Below are positions 1 to 11,155 of a stretch of 64,000 nt of DNA, piece by piece. Below the pieces are notes generated by a model. That model searched no databases. It was given only the letters and a program-made list of their open reading frames with translations, and had not been told where the DNA came from. This stretch comes from Hemibagrus wyckioides (Eukaryota; Chordata; Actinopteri; Siluriformes; Bagridae): contig NC_080717.1 in the NCBI RefSeq assembly GCF_019097595.1, positions 17,301,336 to 17,365,335 of the forward strand, given 5' to 3'. The stretch's first letter is position 1; every line of letters starts with the position of its first letter. Both the position numbers and the translations under genes were made by a program.

Positions 1-2024
1 TTCTCTCTCGCTCTGTCTTTTAAGATGGACTTAAGTATGGCACAGGCCAACTATAATGCTATAATGCTCATTGGTATCTCCTACTTCATCTTCCACTGCT
101 AATGTGACTTCTGCATGTAGTCATTCATCAGAGCTTCAATCTATCTCCTCCACTTCTCATTTTTCTTCTAAGAATTAGCTCTGGTTGTGTTTGTGTCTTT
201 CTGTATGCGAACCAAACAAACCCAAGTTCCCATAGTAATAGTAATGTGTAACATTTTGTCTTTTTGATGAGTTGTGTATGGTCCAAATGAAAGAATTAAG
301 GTTAGCTGAAGATCTTTACTTGATCATTTACAAGCCAAGTGAAGTACAAGGTTTATTGAACAATTAGAACAATCAAGTGAGCCATTTTTAGCATTTGATA
401 GGTTAAAAACAGATTTGTTCTGGGCTGCTTGGCATGTTATGTTATGGGAGTTTAAAGGCTACTTCTTACAATGTTAAGGCCAACAGACTTTTTTATAATC
501 TTGACATCAGTCAGAAATCTAAGGGCCCTGCTTGACGAATGTGAACAAAGTTCACATACAGAATATGAAATCCAAAATCCACTTCAAATTTCTGCATTTT
601 TATGTAGTCACATGCACTCATTTACATAGAATGAACAAAACATGCTGATAAGAAATGTTGTGCATGATTTGAAAATTTTCACAATGTTTTAAATTGTACC
701 TGCTAGGCTATAGTCTGCATATCACACCTCAACTGGCTTGCACCTGGATTGCAAATGAGTTCTGTATTTTTTAAGCAATCTGACAAGCTTCATAGTCATA
801 CAATGACATTTTCAGGATAGGATGCCTTAGGGTGTAACTTAATTAATGCTTTACATTGACGTTCTCAGTAAGCCAGAGTTCAGAAAGTTATTGACATTTG
901 GGCACATGCTGAATTTTAAGTTAGTGCAGGCATATTTAATTAACATTTAAACAAACGTCAATTATTAAATGCAAAAAGTAAGTAGTAAAATAAGTTTGGG
1001 GCAAACTATTATCATCAGTATCAATATATACTGTATATATAAAAAATAATTGATGGCAGAAATGCTGCTAGTGTACTGTATCCAAAAACATACAAAAACA
1101 GCAAAGTTTTTGATTACATTTTTTTAAATATCATTTTTGTCATAAAGATTTTAACCTTTTATAGTTACACTTAAGTTACTATTGTGGAAGGCCTACAAAA
1201 CATATCTAAACAATTATCTCTTCGCTTTCTCTTGAAGTTAATAAGGCAGAAAAAAATTCAGCTTTCCTGTGTTGGAAAACGGATAGCATCGGCTTTATCG
1301 ATGAGTGTCAAAAACAATTCTTCTTATATAAACATATCCTTACAGACAGCTTTGTGAAATTTATTTTATTCATAGCAAGTAAAAACAATCAGATAATTAT
1401 TAGGCTTAGATTATATGGAGTGTCTGCCATAGAAGTCTCTGAGAATACATCAAAATAAACCTTGCAGCTGAACTATTGTAGTAACACCTTTTATAATACT
1501 TCAGCAGCTCTATTGTATGTTAGATTGCGCTGTTAGTTGGTTAAATTCACTCATTTGTTTTATTTACACTTAAGGTTGCTAATGTTAACTAATGCAATTA
1601 AGGTGACCGGAGATTATTTCATTACTTCCAGGGACTATATCATAAGATGTTTTGGGGAAAGATGACTTCTTTAACTATATCAGTGGCTTTTTCCCCAGCT
1701 CTGTCTAGCTCTACTTGTTTTTAATCCTGTAGACAGGATGCGGCACAATGTTTCAGGCAGCAACCGTGCAGAGATATTATCATAGATATAAGTCATTGCT
1801 TCAAATGAAAAATGTTACTTCAGTGGTCATCATCATAAACTATATGCAGCCTGCCACATCGATGATGTCTGTATGTAAGCAAATTTCATCAGGGCTGCGA
1901 GCATCACATTTTGGTTAAGCTCATAATATACACAATGTTACAGAGTCCTTGTCGTCTTTCATCCATCAAACATACATGAAAAGAGACTTTTTCTTTCTTG
2001 CACGGTCTGATGAACAATAGTGGG
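1..2024. other. Unique AT-rich non-coding DNA
   Basis: No open frame of credible length or composition and no repeat I recognise. There is a small AT palindrome near 1022-1042. It could be intergenic or intronic. Confidence 0.6.
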
Positions 2025-2095
2025 ATGTGTATGTGTGTGTGTGTGTGTGTATGTGCAGATATGTACATGACACATACATATGCACATACATATGT
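2025..2095. repeat. TG/CA microsatellite with ACATATGC units
   Basis: A TG run at 2032-2050 is followed by imperfect CATA/ACATATG units to about 2095. The opposing reading frames across it are low-complexity Cys/Val or Thr/His peptides and are not genes. Confidence 0.85.
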
Positions 2096-3904
2096 GCAGG
2101 AGAAACAGAACACACATGACCTCTTTTGGCATTGTGCTGCATTACATTGCTCCAGTCTGTCAGTCACTGTCTGCTTCTGCTAATGCTAAGAGAAATGCAG
2201 CACAGCTTCAGTACACACCAGACACTTTGACCAAACCAAAGGCTCCATAGAAAATGCAGTTTGTCTCTAATCTAGATAAATCCCCTCCAAATGCTGACCA
2301 AACAAAAGAGAGAGTTCTTGTGGATTAGAACCCAGAGAGGACAAAACCTAAATATAGGCTCTGTAATGCTTCGGGTGAATGGAGCTAAGGCTTAGTCTGA
2401 GTTTAATGTGATTTTGCCGGAGATGTATTTGGAAGTGAGAAATGCTGGTAGGTGTTTCAGTGGGTGTAAAGCAGTCAGTGCCAAACAAAGCCCTGTATCC
2501 CTCTTTGTCCTCTCGTGTTCCCTGTTCCTCAGCCTGCCAATGACATCAGCTGCTGCGCTGTGATACAGGACTCAACCAGCCTCCTTGCGTACAATCTCCC
2601 AGAGGCAAAGCTTTTTCTCACTGCACATCTGCTTCACTCTCAAAATCTATAGTACCACACGATAGCTATTATTTCACAGCAACATGTAGCATCACCCCTC
2701 TCACTCCTAGCTCAGATTTGACACTGAACTAAGATATTAACACACACACACACATAGCCACCATCTGAAGACACATAGTCTCTACAGATGTTTCTCTGAA
2801 GCTGTAAACAAAGTCTGCTAACCAGTATCAGGTGCCTTAAATTGAGCACAGTTTTTTTAATTGCTTGGTTACTTTGTTATCCTTGGCCAAATGTGTTTAG
2901 ACAATTTTTTTTTACAAGCTAACAGAATCAAGCAGCCATATGGTCCAGTGGTCCAGCAAGGAAAGAAATAAAGGAACCTCATAAAGAACGGTAACATGCA
3001 GGCTTCCAGGTGGTCGAGGTTTAGACCGTAAAATATAAAAGAACCCATAAAAAATTACTGTGCAGGAGAAAAGTCTCAAAAAATGTGCCTGGTGTAATGT
3101 AAAGAGATTTAAGTTTTATCTTTTCAAAAAAAAAAAGAAGAAAAAAAGAATAAATGGTAAAATTCTGACAATATATGCCATTAAAAATATATTACAGGTT
3201 TTACACCTGAATACAAAACATTACATAAACTGAATAAAACTGTGTGGTGATCTGTACAAATCTTTAACATGGTCAAATTTTGATGTTTTATACATTAGCT
3301 CTATAAAAAATTACAGCCGTTCCTGATCAGGCAGATGTTTCTCTTTTCTGCTTCTACATCTATAACCTGATGTACAGAAAAACATCACTCCTACTGTATA
3401 TGTTGATAATGGGAACTGTTTTATCACTCTGATTATCCACATCAGTCTCTGTCTCATCACTTGAGGTAAAAGTCACTTGTGGCACTTAAACACCAGCCTC
3501 AGTGTCATCTCTTCACCACGCTGATTACTGTTCAACACAAATGTGGAAATAATTGCTGATTAATTCAGTCAGTTCCATTATGTTCACAAAATTTCTTTTT
3601 GTAATTCATGTGTTAATGTTAGGTAAATTAAAGATTTTAAAAATGTGTCTGGTGTCTTCACACAGTGTAAGCTCTTTTCTGTTTTGATGCTGGTATCTGA
3701 TAAACTGAATAGATTAAGCTCACATATAAAAAGCTAACAAAAATAAAAAAGGATGGTGTATATATATAAAAAACGTGATAAAATCACAACCCCTCAATTA
3801 ACCAAAAAAATAAAAATAATAAAACAAATAAAGTAATTAATAGCAATAATAATAATAATATTTTTAGTAAAATATATTTATTTTTATGTTTTTAAAAAGT
3901 TACA

Positions 3905-3936
<32 letters not shown>

Positions 3937-4468
3937 ATAATAATAATATAATAATTTACCATCCACATGTTAAAGTAAAAAATTGCATCTACTTAAGAAC
4001 CTTTTTGAACTAAAAAAGTTATTGTTCCATATCTAGAAATCTCAGAAATGCTAAGTAGAATCTAAACGTCTGATAAGCTGAAAGGTCCCAATTGATTCCA
4101 CCTCAATTATATCCTCATTAACAGAATTTTGCCTGAAACACCTCATGTTACTGTACTGTTTACTGTGTAAAAGATTTGCAGGTCCATAAACCCCAGTACT
4201 TTTAAGAAAGTTAGTCTATAAGGGTGAGATGTGAGACCATAAAAGGTGTGCTTTTTTATTTATTTATTTTCTTATTTTTCTCTACCCCATCAAACAATAA
4301 CTATCCACAGGAAGCAATATCAATGCTTGTTATGCTTCCAACCATATCCACAAGACAAAATCTCATTTTCAACAAAGCATGAGGATACAAATGTCTGTAT
4401 TTGAGAGGAGACAAATCAATGATAAAGCATCATCTGGGTTATTTTAGTGATGTCTTACTCTGAACTCG
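2096..4468. other. Unique non-coding DNA
   Basis: AT-rich sequence with short A and T runs and no coding signal. The only structured part is the trinucleotide array near 3904-3950, listed separately. Confidence 0.55.
3904..3950. repeat. TAC/TAA trinucleotide microsatellite
   Basis: About ten TAC units pass directly into TAA units, a compound triplet microsatellite. A shorter AAT run lies just upstream near 3847-3860. Confidence 0.85.
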
Positions 4469-4491
4469 GTGTGTGTGTGTGTGTGTGTGTA
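4469..4491. repeat. GT microsatellite
   Basis: Short uninterrupted GT run. Confidence 0.85.
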
Positions 4492-5099
4492 AACGCTGGA
4501 GTTTCACATTGTGCAGAGGTGTGTGTTCTGAGGTGAAACTGCTCAAGATGGTGTTTAAAAAAAGACTTTTTTTTGGGACAAGTGATCAAATGTAGCCTTC
4601 TGGTGACTGCTGCTTCAGGATATATAAGTGTGATGACAGTGACTTTCTAAAAGTGTAGAAGATTGCTGATGGGCCATGCAGGTGTGGAAGGACACATGCA
4701 CTTTCTCTTTCTTTCTCTTTATATAGATACATATTGCAAGGCAGTAATATTTTGGACTATCCATCAGCAAAAAAAAAAAAAGAGTGATGGAATGTTTTTA
4801 ACTTTGCCTGAAGAGATACATTTTTTTGTTTGTGTGACTACTATTACATCAACATGCACAAGCGCCAGTATTACTTGTAGCCCCATCGATCATAGGCGAA
4901 CTTCAGCTTAGCACTGCTCCAGCAACTGCTGATGCGAAGCCCAGGCATCATTAGAGACAGGGCAGCGTAATGCGAGCCGTGGATCATTATACTGGCCGTC
5001 GTAATGGGATTTACACTTTTTTTTGTGGGGGGGTGGGGGGGGTGTGGTGGCAGGGGTCTGAACAAAACACCTTTTATGTTCACTCAGCTCCTGGATGCA

Positions 5100-5240
5100 T
5101 GCAGTGGGGACAGTGTGACATTTATTGCACTCTGATTTTCCTTTAATCCTTAATCTGCTAAATACTTAATGCCAAATTGACAATCATTATGAGGGGCTTA
5201 GCTGGCAAGGGTTTTGGAGGGAAAATCCAATACCATTGTC
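5100..5240. other. Possible non-coding regulatory block
   Basis: Non-repetitive, compositionally balanced stretch in AT-rich surroundings, without an open frame. It holds TTAAT/AATTG homeodomain-type cores. Conservation cannot be judged from one sequence, so this is only a candidate. Confidence 0.2.
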
Positions 5241-5534
5241 AGGAAAAGATTAAACACACAATTAGCTTGGAGGCATAAGAGGTGACATGCAAACAAGCAC
5301 AACAGTGTAATCACAGAAAAATTCAGTTATCCTTCCTTCTTGCTTTCCTTTCGGTTGTTTTTGCATCCTAGCTTTCTCTTTAATAATAATTGTTTGAATG
5401 AAAGAATATTTGTGATCGTCTCTAAAGTAACTGGGCTTTGGCCCCCTCTCCAGGGAAAAGCTGTCCTTAATTATGCCTGCACGGATCATCAGTCTCCTGC
5501 CTGCTCTCTGCACAGAGGGCCACAGCCCTTGTCA

Positions 5535-5699
5535 AGTGTGTGTGTGTGTGTGTGTGCATGTGTGTGTGTGCATGTGTGTGTGCATGTGTGTGTGTGTTCC
5601 ACTGATGGATTAACTGTTAAACAGCTACAAATCTCATCATGCACTCTCTTGGGATCACAGTCCATCTGGGTGAATGCTCATTGGAGACATTTTGCAAAT

Positions 5700-5735
<36 letters not shown>

Positions 5736-5915
5736 TACAACGAGAGTAGTGAAGCACAGTAAGGCAGTTTTAAAAACGATCTTGATATAATTGGTTCTAA
5801 TGACTCAAAATCCAGTCGCTGATTTGATTCTGATTGTACAATTAGACCTTCTCTAATCAGGAAGCATTTCCTTTTTTTTCCCCATCTTCTTCTTCTTCTT
5901 CTTCTTCTTCTTCTT
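5535..5915. repeat. Microsatellite cluster: GT, CA and TTC arrays
   Basis: GT with CATG interruptions at 5535-5597, CA at 5701-5734 and TTC at 5887-5915. Three arrays of different unit lie within 400 bp. Peptides read across them (poly-Cys/Val, poly-His/Thr, poly-Arg) are artefacts of the arrays. Confidence 0.9.
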
Positions 5916-6823
5916 TTTTCTTTTTTTTTTTGAACTGTCAAACTTTAAAACCCTAGAGTGAGCCTACACAAATGATCTGTACACTGTATAAATCCTGTTA
6001 AACTATTCCAGACATCATCCCTAAAGATATTCGTCTACCAAAAAACCCTTTTATTAAATGTAGTATAATTTCGATTTTTTTTTTTGTTTCACATGCTAAT
6101 TATTCATATTTTATCTAGGACAAAAGCATATATTTTCTCATTTAAAAGAAATTCAATTTTCTCTCCTAAAAATACATGCACATGATGCATATTTAAAATA
6201 AATTCATTAAGTTTTAAGTTTCTTAAACATTTGAATCAGTGCAGCTCCATCTTAAATATCTTGGTCAGCTCTAATCTTTCATTAAAATGTATAACATGCC
6301 ACTCTATGCTTTTCTTCCTTGCATGCTACAGTTCTTTGAGTGTCACATTTTTTATGTTTAATGCTTTATGTTTCTTTTAAAGCTTTAAACAGAAGGAAAA
6401 TGCATGTGCATTGTCTCACCTTAAACTACTTTTTCAAAAACTTTTAAAGTAGATCAGTGATAAATGACCTCTTTAGATGTCTGTGATTAATCATCAGTGA
6501 CCTGATTTAGAAGTTTCAAGTGTTAAGTGAAAGTAGGCATGATGTTAGGATACACATTGAACATGTGAGACATTTAAAATAATCAGAATGCTTTAAAGAA
6601 TCAATACATGAAGAAATGACGTGAATGCAAACAGTGCACACCATTATATTTTCATATTCATTTACCATAATATTTAACTTCTACTATTATTAGTACTACA
6701 ATAACCGTTACTACACCTCTTCAAATAAATAGATAAATAGATAAATAAATAAACACTAATACTTATTCTAATTAATTAGCATTAATTAGTATTAGTTACT
6801 AATTAATACAAAACTTTTTTAGG
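5916..6823. other. Unique AT-rich non-coding DNA
   Basis: No gene or recognised mobile element. Short AAAT/GATA-like runs occur near 6726-6755, and AT-rich near-palindromic units (ATTAATTAG) near 6770-6805. Confidence 0.55.
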
Positions 6824-6895
6824 GTGTTGGTGGTATAGTGGTGAGCATAGCTGCCCTCCAAGCTGTTGACCCGGGTTCATTTTCCGGCCCACGCA
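6824..6895 (+). pseudogene. tRNA-Gly(UCC)-like pseudogene
   Basis: This 72-nt stretch folds as a tRNA and resembles vertebrate tRNA-Gly with anticodon UCC. The acceptor stem pairs except at position 5-68. The D-arm and internal A box (TGGTATAGTGG) are intact, and the anticodon stem-loop keeps TCC. Damage: position 33 is C instead of the near-universal U; the T-loop is changed at positions 57 and 58, which weakens the B box; and the T-loop change creates a TTTT run at 6880-6883 that could stop RNA polymerase III inside the gene. I judge it a decayed copy rather than a working tRNA. A partial tRNA-Leu follows 11 nt downstream. Confidence 0.8.
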
Positions 6896-6906
6896 CAACC
6901 TTTGCC

Positions 6907-6962
6907 ATTGTATTTAGACTTCAGCCTTTTTGGAGGCATGGGTTCAAATCCCACCCCTACCA
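6907..6962 (+). pseudogene. tRNA-Leu(UAG) 3' fragment
   Basis: The sequence matches the anticodon arm (TAG at 6915-6917), long variable arm, T-arm and 3' acceptor strand of a type II tRNA-Leu(UAG), ending in CCTACCA. The 5' acceptor strand and D-arm are missing, replaced by the end of the upstream tRNA-Gly-like unit. The B box (GGTTCAAATCC) matches consensus. A TTTT run at 6971-6974 sits where a Pol III terminator would be, but TTTTT at 6927-6931 falls inside the variable arm. It is best explained as the remnant of a tRNA cluster after deletion between a Gly and a Leu gene. Family identification is from memory of vertebrate tRNA sequences. Confidence 0.7.
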
Positions 6963-7014
6963 GCAGAGTCTTTTGTAACAATTTCCACCTGGGATTAATA
7001 ACGTTCTTTGAATA

Positions 7015-7017
<3 letters not shown>

Positions 7018-7098
<81 letters not shown>
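7018..7098. repeat. AAT microsatellite, about 27 units
   Basis: Perfect AAT array. The poly-leucine peptide on the minus strand comes from it and is not a gene. Confidence 0.95.
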
Positions 7099-7099
<1 letters not shown>

Positions 7100-8101
7100 T
7101 ATGTAGGGATTTTTGAAGATCATGATGTTGCAGGACAGCTGATTTATCCATTTGTATATTTACAGTTTGGAATAAAAAAAAATATATGAAAAATAAAGCA
7201 TGGAAGGAACTAAGACCCTTATATAAAATCTGGTGATTTTATATAGCTACTACACTTATTCTTCTTTACTGATCTGTTAATGATGTTATTATCAAGCTGA
7301 GTAACATGTAAATCAAATAATCTTTTCACACTGTGCTTTCATTCATTTGTGTAATAAATCACGAATAAATAAATAAAGCTGGAATGCCGCTACCTGCACA
7401 AAGCAACAACAGTTTCAGCCTCTAAAACACACCAGAGAAAAACAACATGCGACAAAATATTTTTAAAAAAAGTGTTAAAGAGAAATACTTCCTTAATACA
7501 TTATAAAATATATTTCATATTTCAGTCAGGGTAAATATTAACTGCTGGTTGATAATTAAAGCAAACTATTTTAATTATGCTACTTTTAAAAAAACAAAAA
7601 CAAACAAAAAACATATTTTAATCAGTTTCCAAGTTATTGAGTTATTGTTGTTGTCCTTAATGCAAAATCATTTGTTCTGAGAAAACAATAGTAGAAATCA
7701 GGGAGTCTGGGAAAAATAGAAACTAGACCATGTGAGACTTGTGTAGCTGAAAAGGTATGGGAGTGATATGTGAGTCCAGAGAGATCACAGACTGGGGCAG
7801 CTGTGTCCAGCCCACAGGTCACCTGTTGCCCCCTGTTTCCTGAGTGTAATTGAGTATTAATGAAGCCCTGACCCAGCTGGTGTGAGTGTTGCTATCACCA
7901 GGCCACGACTGTGTTTTAGAAGATCCAGTAATCTATTATTTATGAGAGATTATTCTCTCTCCACTGTGCAATATCAAGGTGTGCATTGGGCCGATTTGCT
8001 GGCAAGTACACACTTCCATATATTCTGAAGAGTGCTGTTTTATTTTAACCTTTAAGGTGAGCCCATTATGAATACACACACTGTCTCTGACTGTCTCTCC
8101 A

Positions 8102-8142
8102 TCTCTCTCTCCCTCTCTCTCTCTCTCACACACACACACACC
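8102..8142. repeat. CT run followed by CA run
   Basis: Compound dinucleotide microsatellite, CT then CA. Confidence 0.85.
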
Positions 8143-8962
8143 TCTCTTTACTACTCTGACAATGTGAGGAGGTTCCACGCTACTTGTAGCATTCAGAATC
8201 TTTGCCATATCAACCATGCAGAGCGCTCTGCTTATGCAACCCAGCCAGGAGGAGGTGCACCAGCTGCTCTCTCACATCAAGCCTGGCATGTTTTATATGC
8301 ATATTAAATATTAATAGAAAAAAAAAACCTTCTCTTTGGGACTTAGTCTTGCCATGCTTCAGTAATCTCACTCAAATGAAAGGCTGGCTTCCAGGATCCT
8401 GGAGAAGAAGGGAGCTCCTTTGTGATTCATCACTTGTCTTCAACGTGGATAGGATCTGTAATCCATCACAATCTCCTTTCTTATTAAATTCTTAAGGATA
8501 CACTTTTCTACTCACTCTGTGTGCTCCTCCGTCCTTTCCCATTTGAGGAATAAATAGGGAACGAAAGAAAAGGGCAGATCAATTCCCCTCTCTCTCTCCC
8601 AAGCCCTACTTTCTGCCATGGCGGTATGTCCACTGCTGTTTAAGTTTGGACAAGTGTCTCACTGGAGGTCCAGTCAGAATGAGTGAGTATGTATAGCTTT
8701 TCAAAGAGGCCAGAGTGGGTTTGTTTTCAAATCTGACATATATACACCTTAGGCTTTGTTAGCCAGACAGCCAAGCTCACAAGTATCTCTTAAAAAACTG
8801 TTAGCTCAGTGAATTCGAAGTTTTAAGTTGTAAAAGCAGTCCCTTAAGCGAAATTGCTTAATAAAGCTTGTTCTTTTGGCTGCTTTGTGATGATAGAAAT
8901 AGGAAAGCCAGCCTTCTGAGAGTTGCTTACATAACAGCAAGCTGCATTAAGACTGAAAGAGT

Positions 8963-8990
8963 CGGAGAGAGAGAGAGTGAGAGAGAGAGT
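8963..8990. repeat. GA microsatellite
   Basis: Imperfect GA run. Confidence 0.8.
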
Positions 8991-10927
8991 CAGACAGTTG
9001 GGAGAACAAGCAAAGCAGATGTTTTCTCATTAATTGAGGAGAAGAGGGATGGAGAGAGTGGATTTAAGTGCCAAGCTGTAATGAGTCATGGAGTGCAATG
9101 ACCTGGGACATCGTGCTGAAGACAAAAGATGCACGCGCAAGATGCTGGGAGGTGCATCACAGATGGAAAAACTGGAAAGAGAATCAGTGAATATCTCTGG
9201 AAATGAGAGAAGTGACTCTGTGAATAGATTTGCACATTTGAAAATGACAAAAGGCAAGTAGAACATTTCAGGAGATGACACATTAGTGTGTGGAGAAAAA
9301 ACTTTCAGCTTCCAGAAGAAAAAAAAACAAAAAAAAAAAGAAAAGTCCAGCAATCAGGTGAGAGGAGACTTATTAATCCCTAAAACTTTGCTAGGTTAAC
9401 AGTGAAAAATGGAACGGTGGAGCTGACCCAGTAACAAAGCGCATGTATCTATCGTATGTGCTCCCTCTTGAACTCTCTCTCCTTTTTTAGCTGATGGTTT
9501 ACTACAGGTTCCATGGCAAGGTCAAGCTGCATTACCATCAGCTTTTATCTTGAATCACAGATCCCTGGAGTCTACCAGGTCAGACCTGATAGCTCCTGCT
9601 CATCTAATGACCTCTGAGCATGGACAAACCCTTTTATACCTCACCCTTCTGTCAGGTTTATCTTTCTAGTGAACAGGGGAGGGAAAACCATTACGATAAG
9701 GCATTGTGCTGGATACAGGGGTGAAATCTATCTTGTACCAGGAGGATTGAGATTAATGGCATAGTCTTTGTTATAAACTCTGTGTTGTGAAACATTCGGT
9801 GTCCTCTAAAACTACGAGGATAAAATTAGCATATATACAAATGCAAGAGAGCGAAAACAACAATAATACACAGACCAGAATCAGTGTCATGAGGTGATAT
9901 TGCTAAGTGTGTCCATGTGTCTATGTGTTATTCTCATTTTCGGGTGTAGTTTTAGTCATTTTCTAGTCTTTGAGTCGTCTGGTCCCTCTGATGGACCTAT
10001 CCATATTAGAGCCTCTCTTCAGCAGCTCTCTTTTCTAGTGAGCCAAAACAAACCCAGCAGTCTTTCTCTGTGCTTTCCAATAGCAGCTAATTCAATAAAG
10101 GCTCTTCTGCTTCTTGGCTGGTCTTGTGGGAGACACACAGCTACGAATCAACAAATGTGAAAGGCAGAACACTTGCAGATATGTTGGGGCAGAAGGGCCC
10201 CTAAAACATCCTGACAATCTCATTTTTATGTAATCATGACAGAAAAGGCAACTCTTCTGGATATATGGCTGGCTATACAACAATTTTCTGCATGCTTTAC
10301 TGTACATTTTGCACAACAGCTAAAAAGAAAACAAAACAAGCCTGCACCTCGGCAACATTTGGGTACGTACAGAATTCACATTTTGCCAAGCACTGATGTC
10401 AGTCCCTCAACATGTCAGCACATTCCCTGCCATGTTACAGTCTTTTCATTTAGTATCCTGAAGCTCAACCGAGACATATTCACTATATCATCCTGTCAGG
10501 CCCGGGTTCATAAAACAAGTGATCATGCTGTCACGTACAAGTTCCGTGTCAATAACCGTCTGACGCACAACAGCTGGCTTTGTGCTAATACGATGCTAAT
10601 TGATTCATAGTTCCTCCTCTCCTACAGCAGTCTGTATCAAAGGAAGCTTAGACTCAAAATCAATTTACAGCTGCTGCCAATTATCAATCAAAGAACATAT
10701 ACTGAAATGTACTGAGCATGCAGTCATAAGCGTAACCTAGCCTTAGGAAGCAATCAAGTAGAAAAAGCTATTGATTACAATGAATAGAGACAATGATAGG
10801 CATTAAGCACTCACGCTACAAGCTAAGCTGTTGGAGGCAGCAATAAGAAACAAGCAATTACTATTACATCAAGAGATAAGGTAAAGACAGGTAATATATG
10901 AATATGAATGAATATTTTTTCACAGTA

Positions 10928-11155
10928 TTATCTGTATCTATAGCATTTTATCATGGTCAGGGTCTGGGTGGATCTGGAGCCTATCCCAGAAACACAGGGC
11001 ATGAGCCAGGAATACGCCCTGGATGGGACACCATGGGTAATTTATCAGAGCCAATCCACCTAGCAGCATGTTTTTGGAATGTGCCAGGAAACTAGAGAGC
11101 CTGAAGGAAACCCATGTGGACATGTGGAGAAGATGTGCAACTCCAAACAGACAGG
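10928..11155 (-). mobile_element. tRNA-derived SINE-like composite repeat, truncated
   Basis: It shares ordered blocks with the other copies in this window (29775-30100, 44426-44752, 55525-55878 in this orientation; 18085-18345 and 38530-38715 in the opposite one). The blocks are a GGTCAGGGTC...GGAGCCTATCCC tail, a GGATGGGACACCA segment, a CCAATCCACCTA segment and a GAAACCCATGTGGACATG segment. The tRNA-like head expected to the right of 11155 is missing, so this is a partial copy. Ordinary decayed repeat DNA. Confidence 0.6.

Larger units (their letters stand above)
7099..10927. other. Unique non-coding DNA with small microsatellites
   Basis: No host exon or mobile element recognised. It contains CT/CA (8102-8142) and GA (8963-8990) runs. 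The 9500-9620 and 7850-7920 stretches are less AT-rich and non-repetitive. Open frames here lack recognisable motifs or splice context. Confidence 0.5.

Noticed and set aside
6957..7151. Minus-strand 64-residue frame with a long leucine run
   Set aside because: It is the translation of the AAT array at 7018-7098, not a signal peptide or membrane protein.
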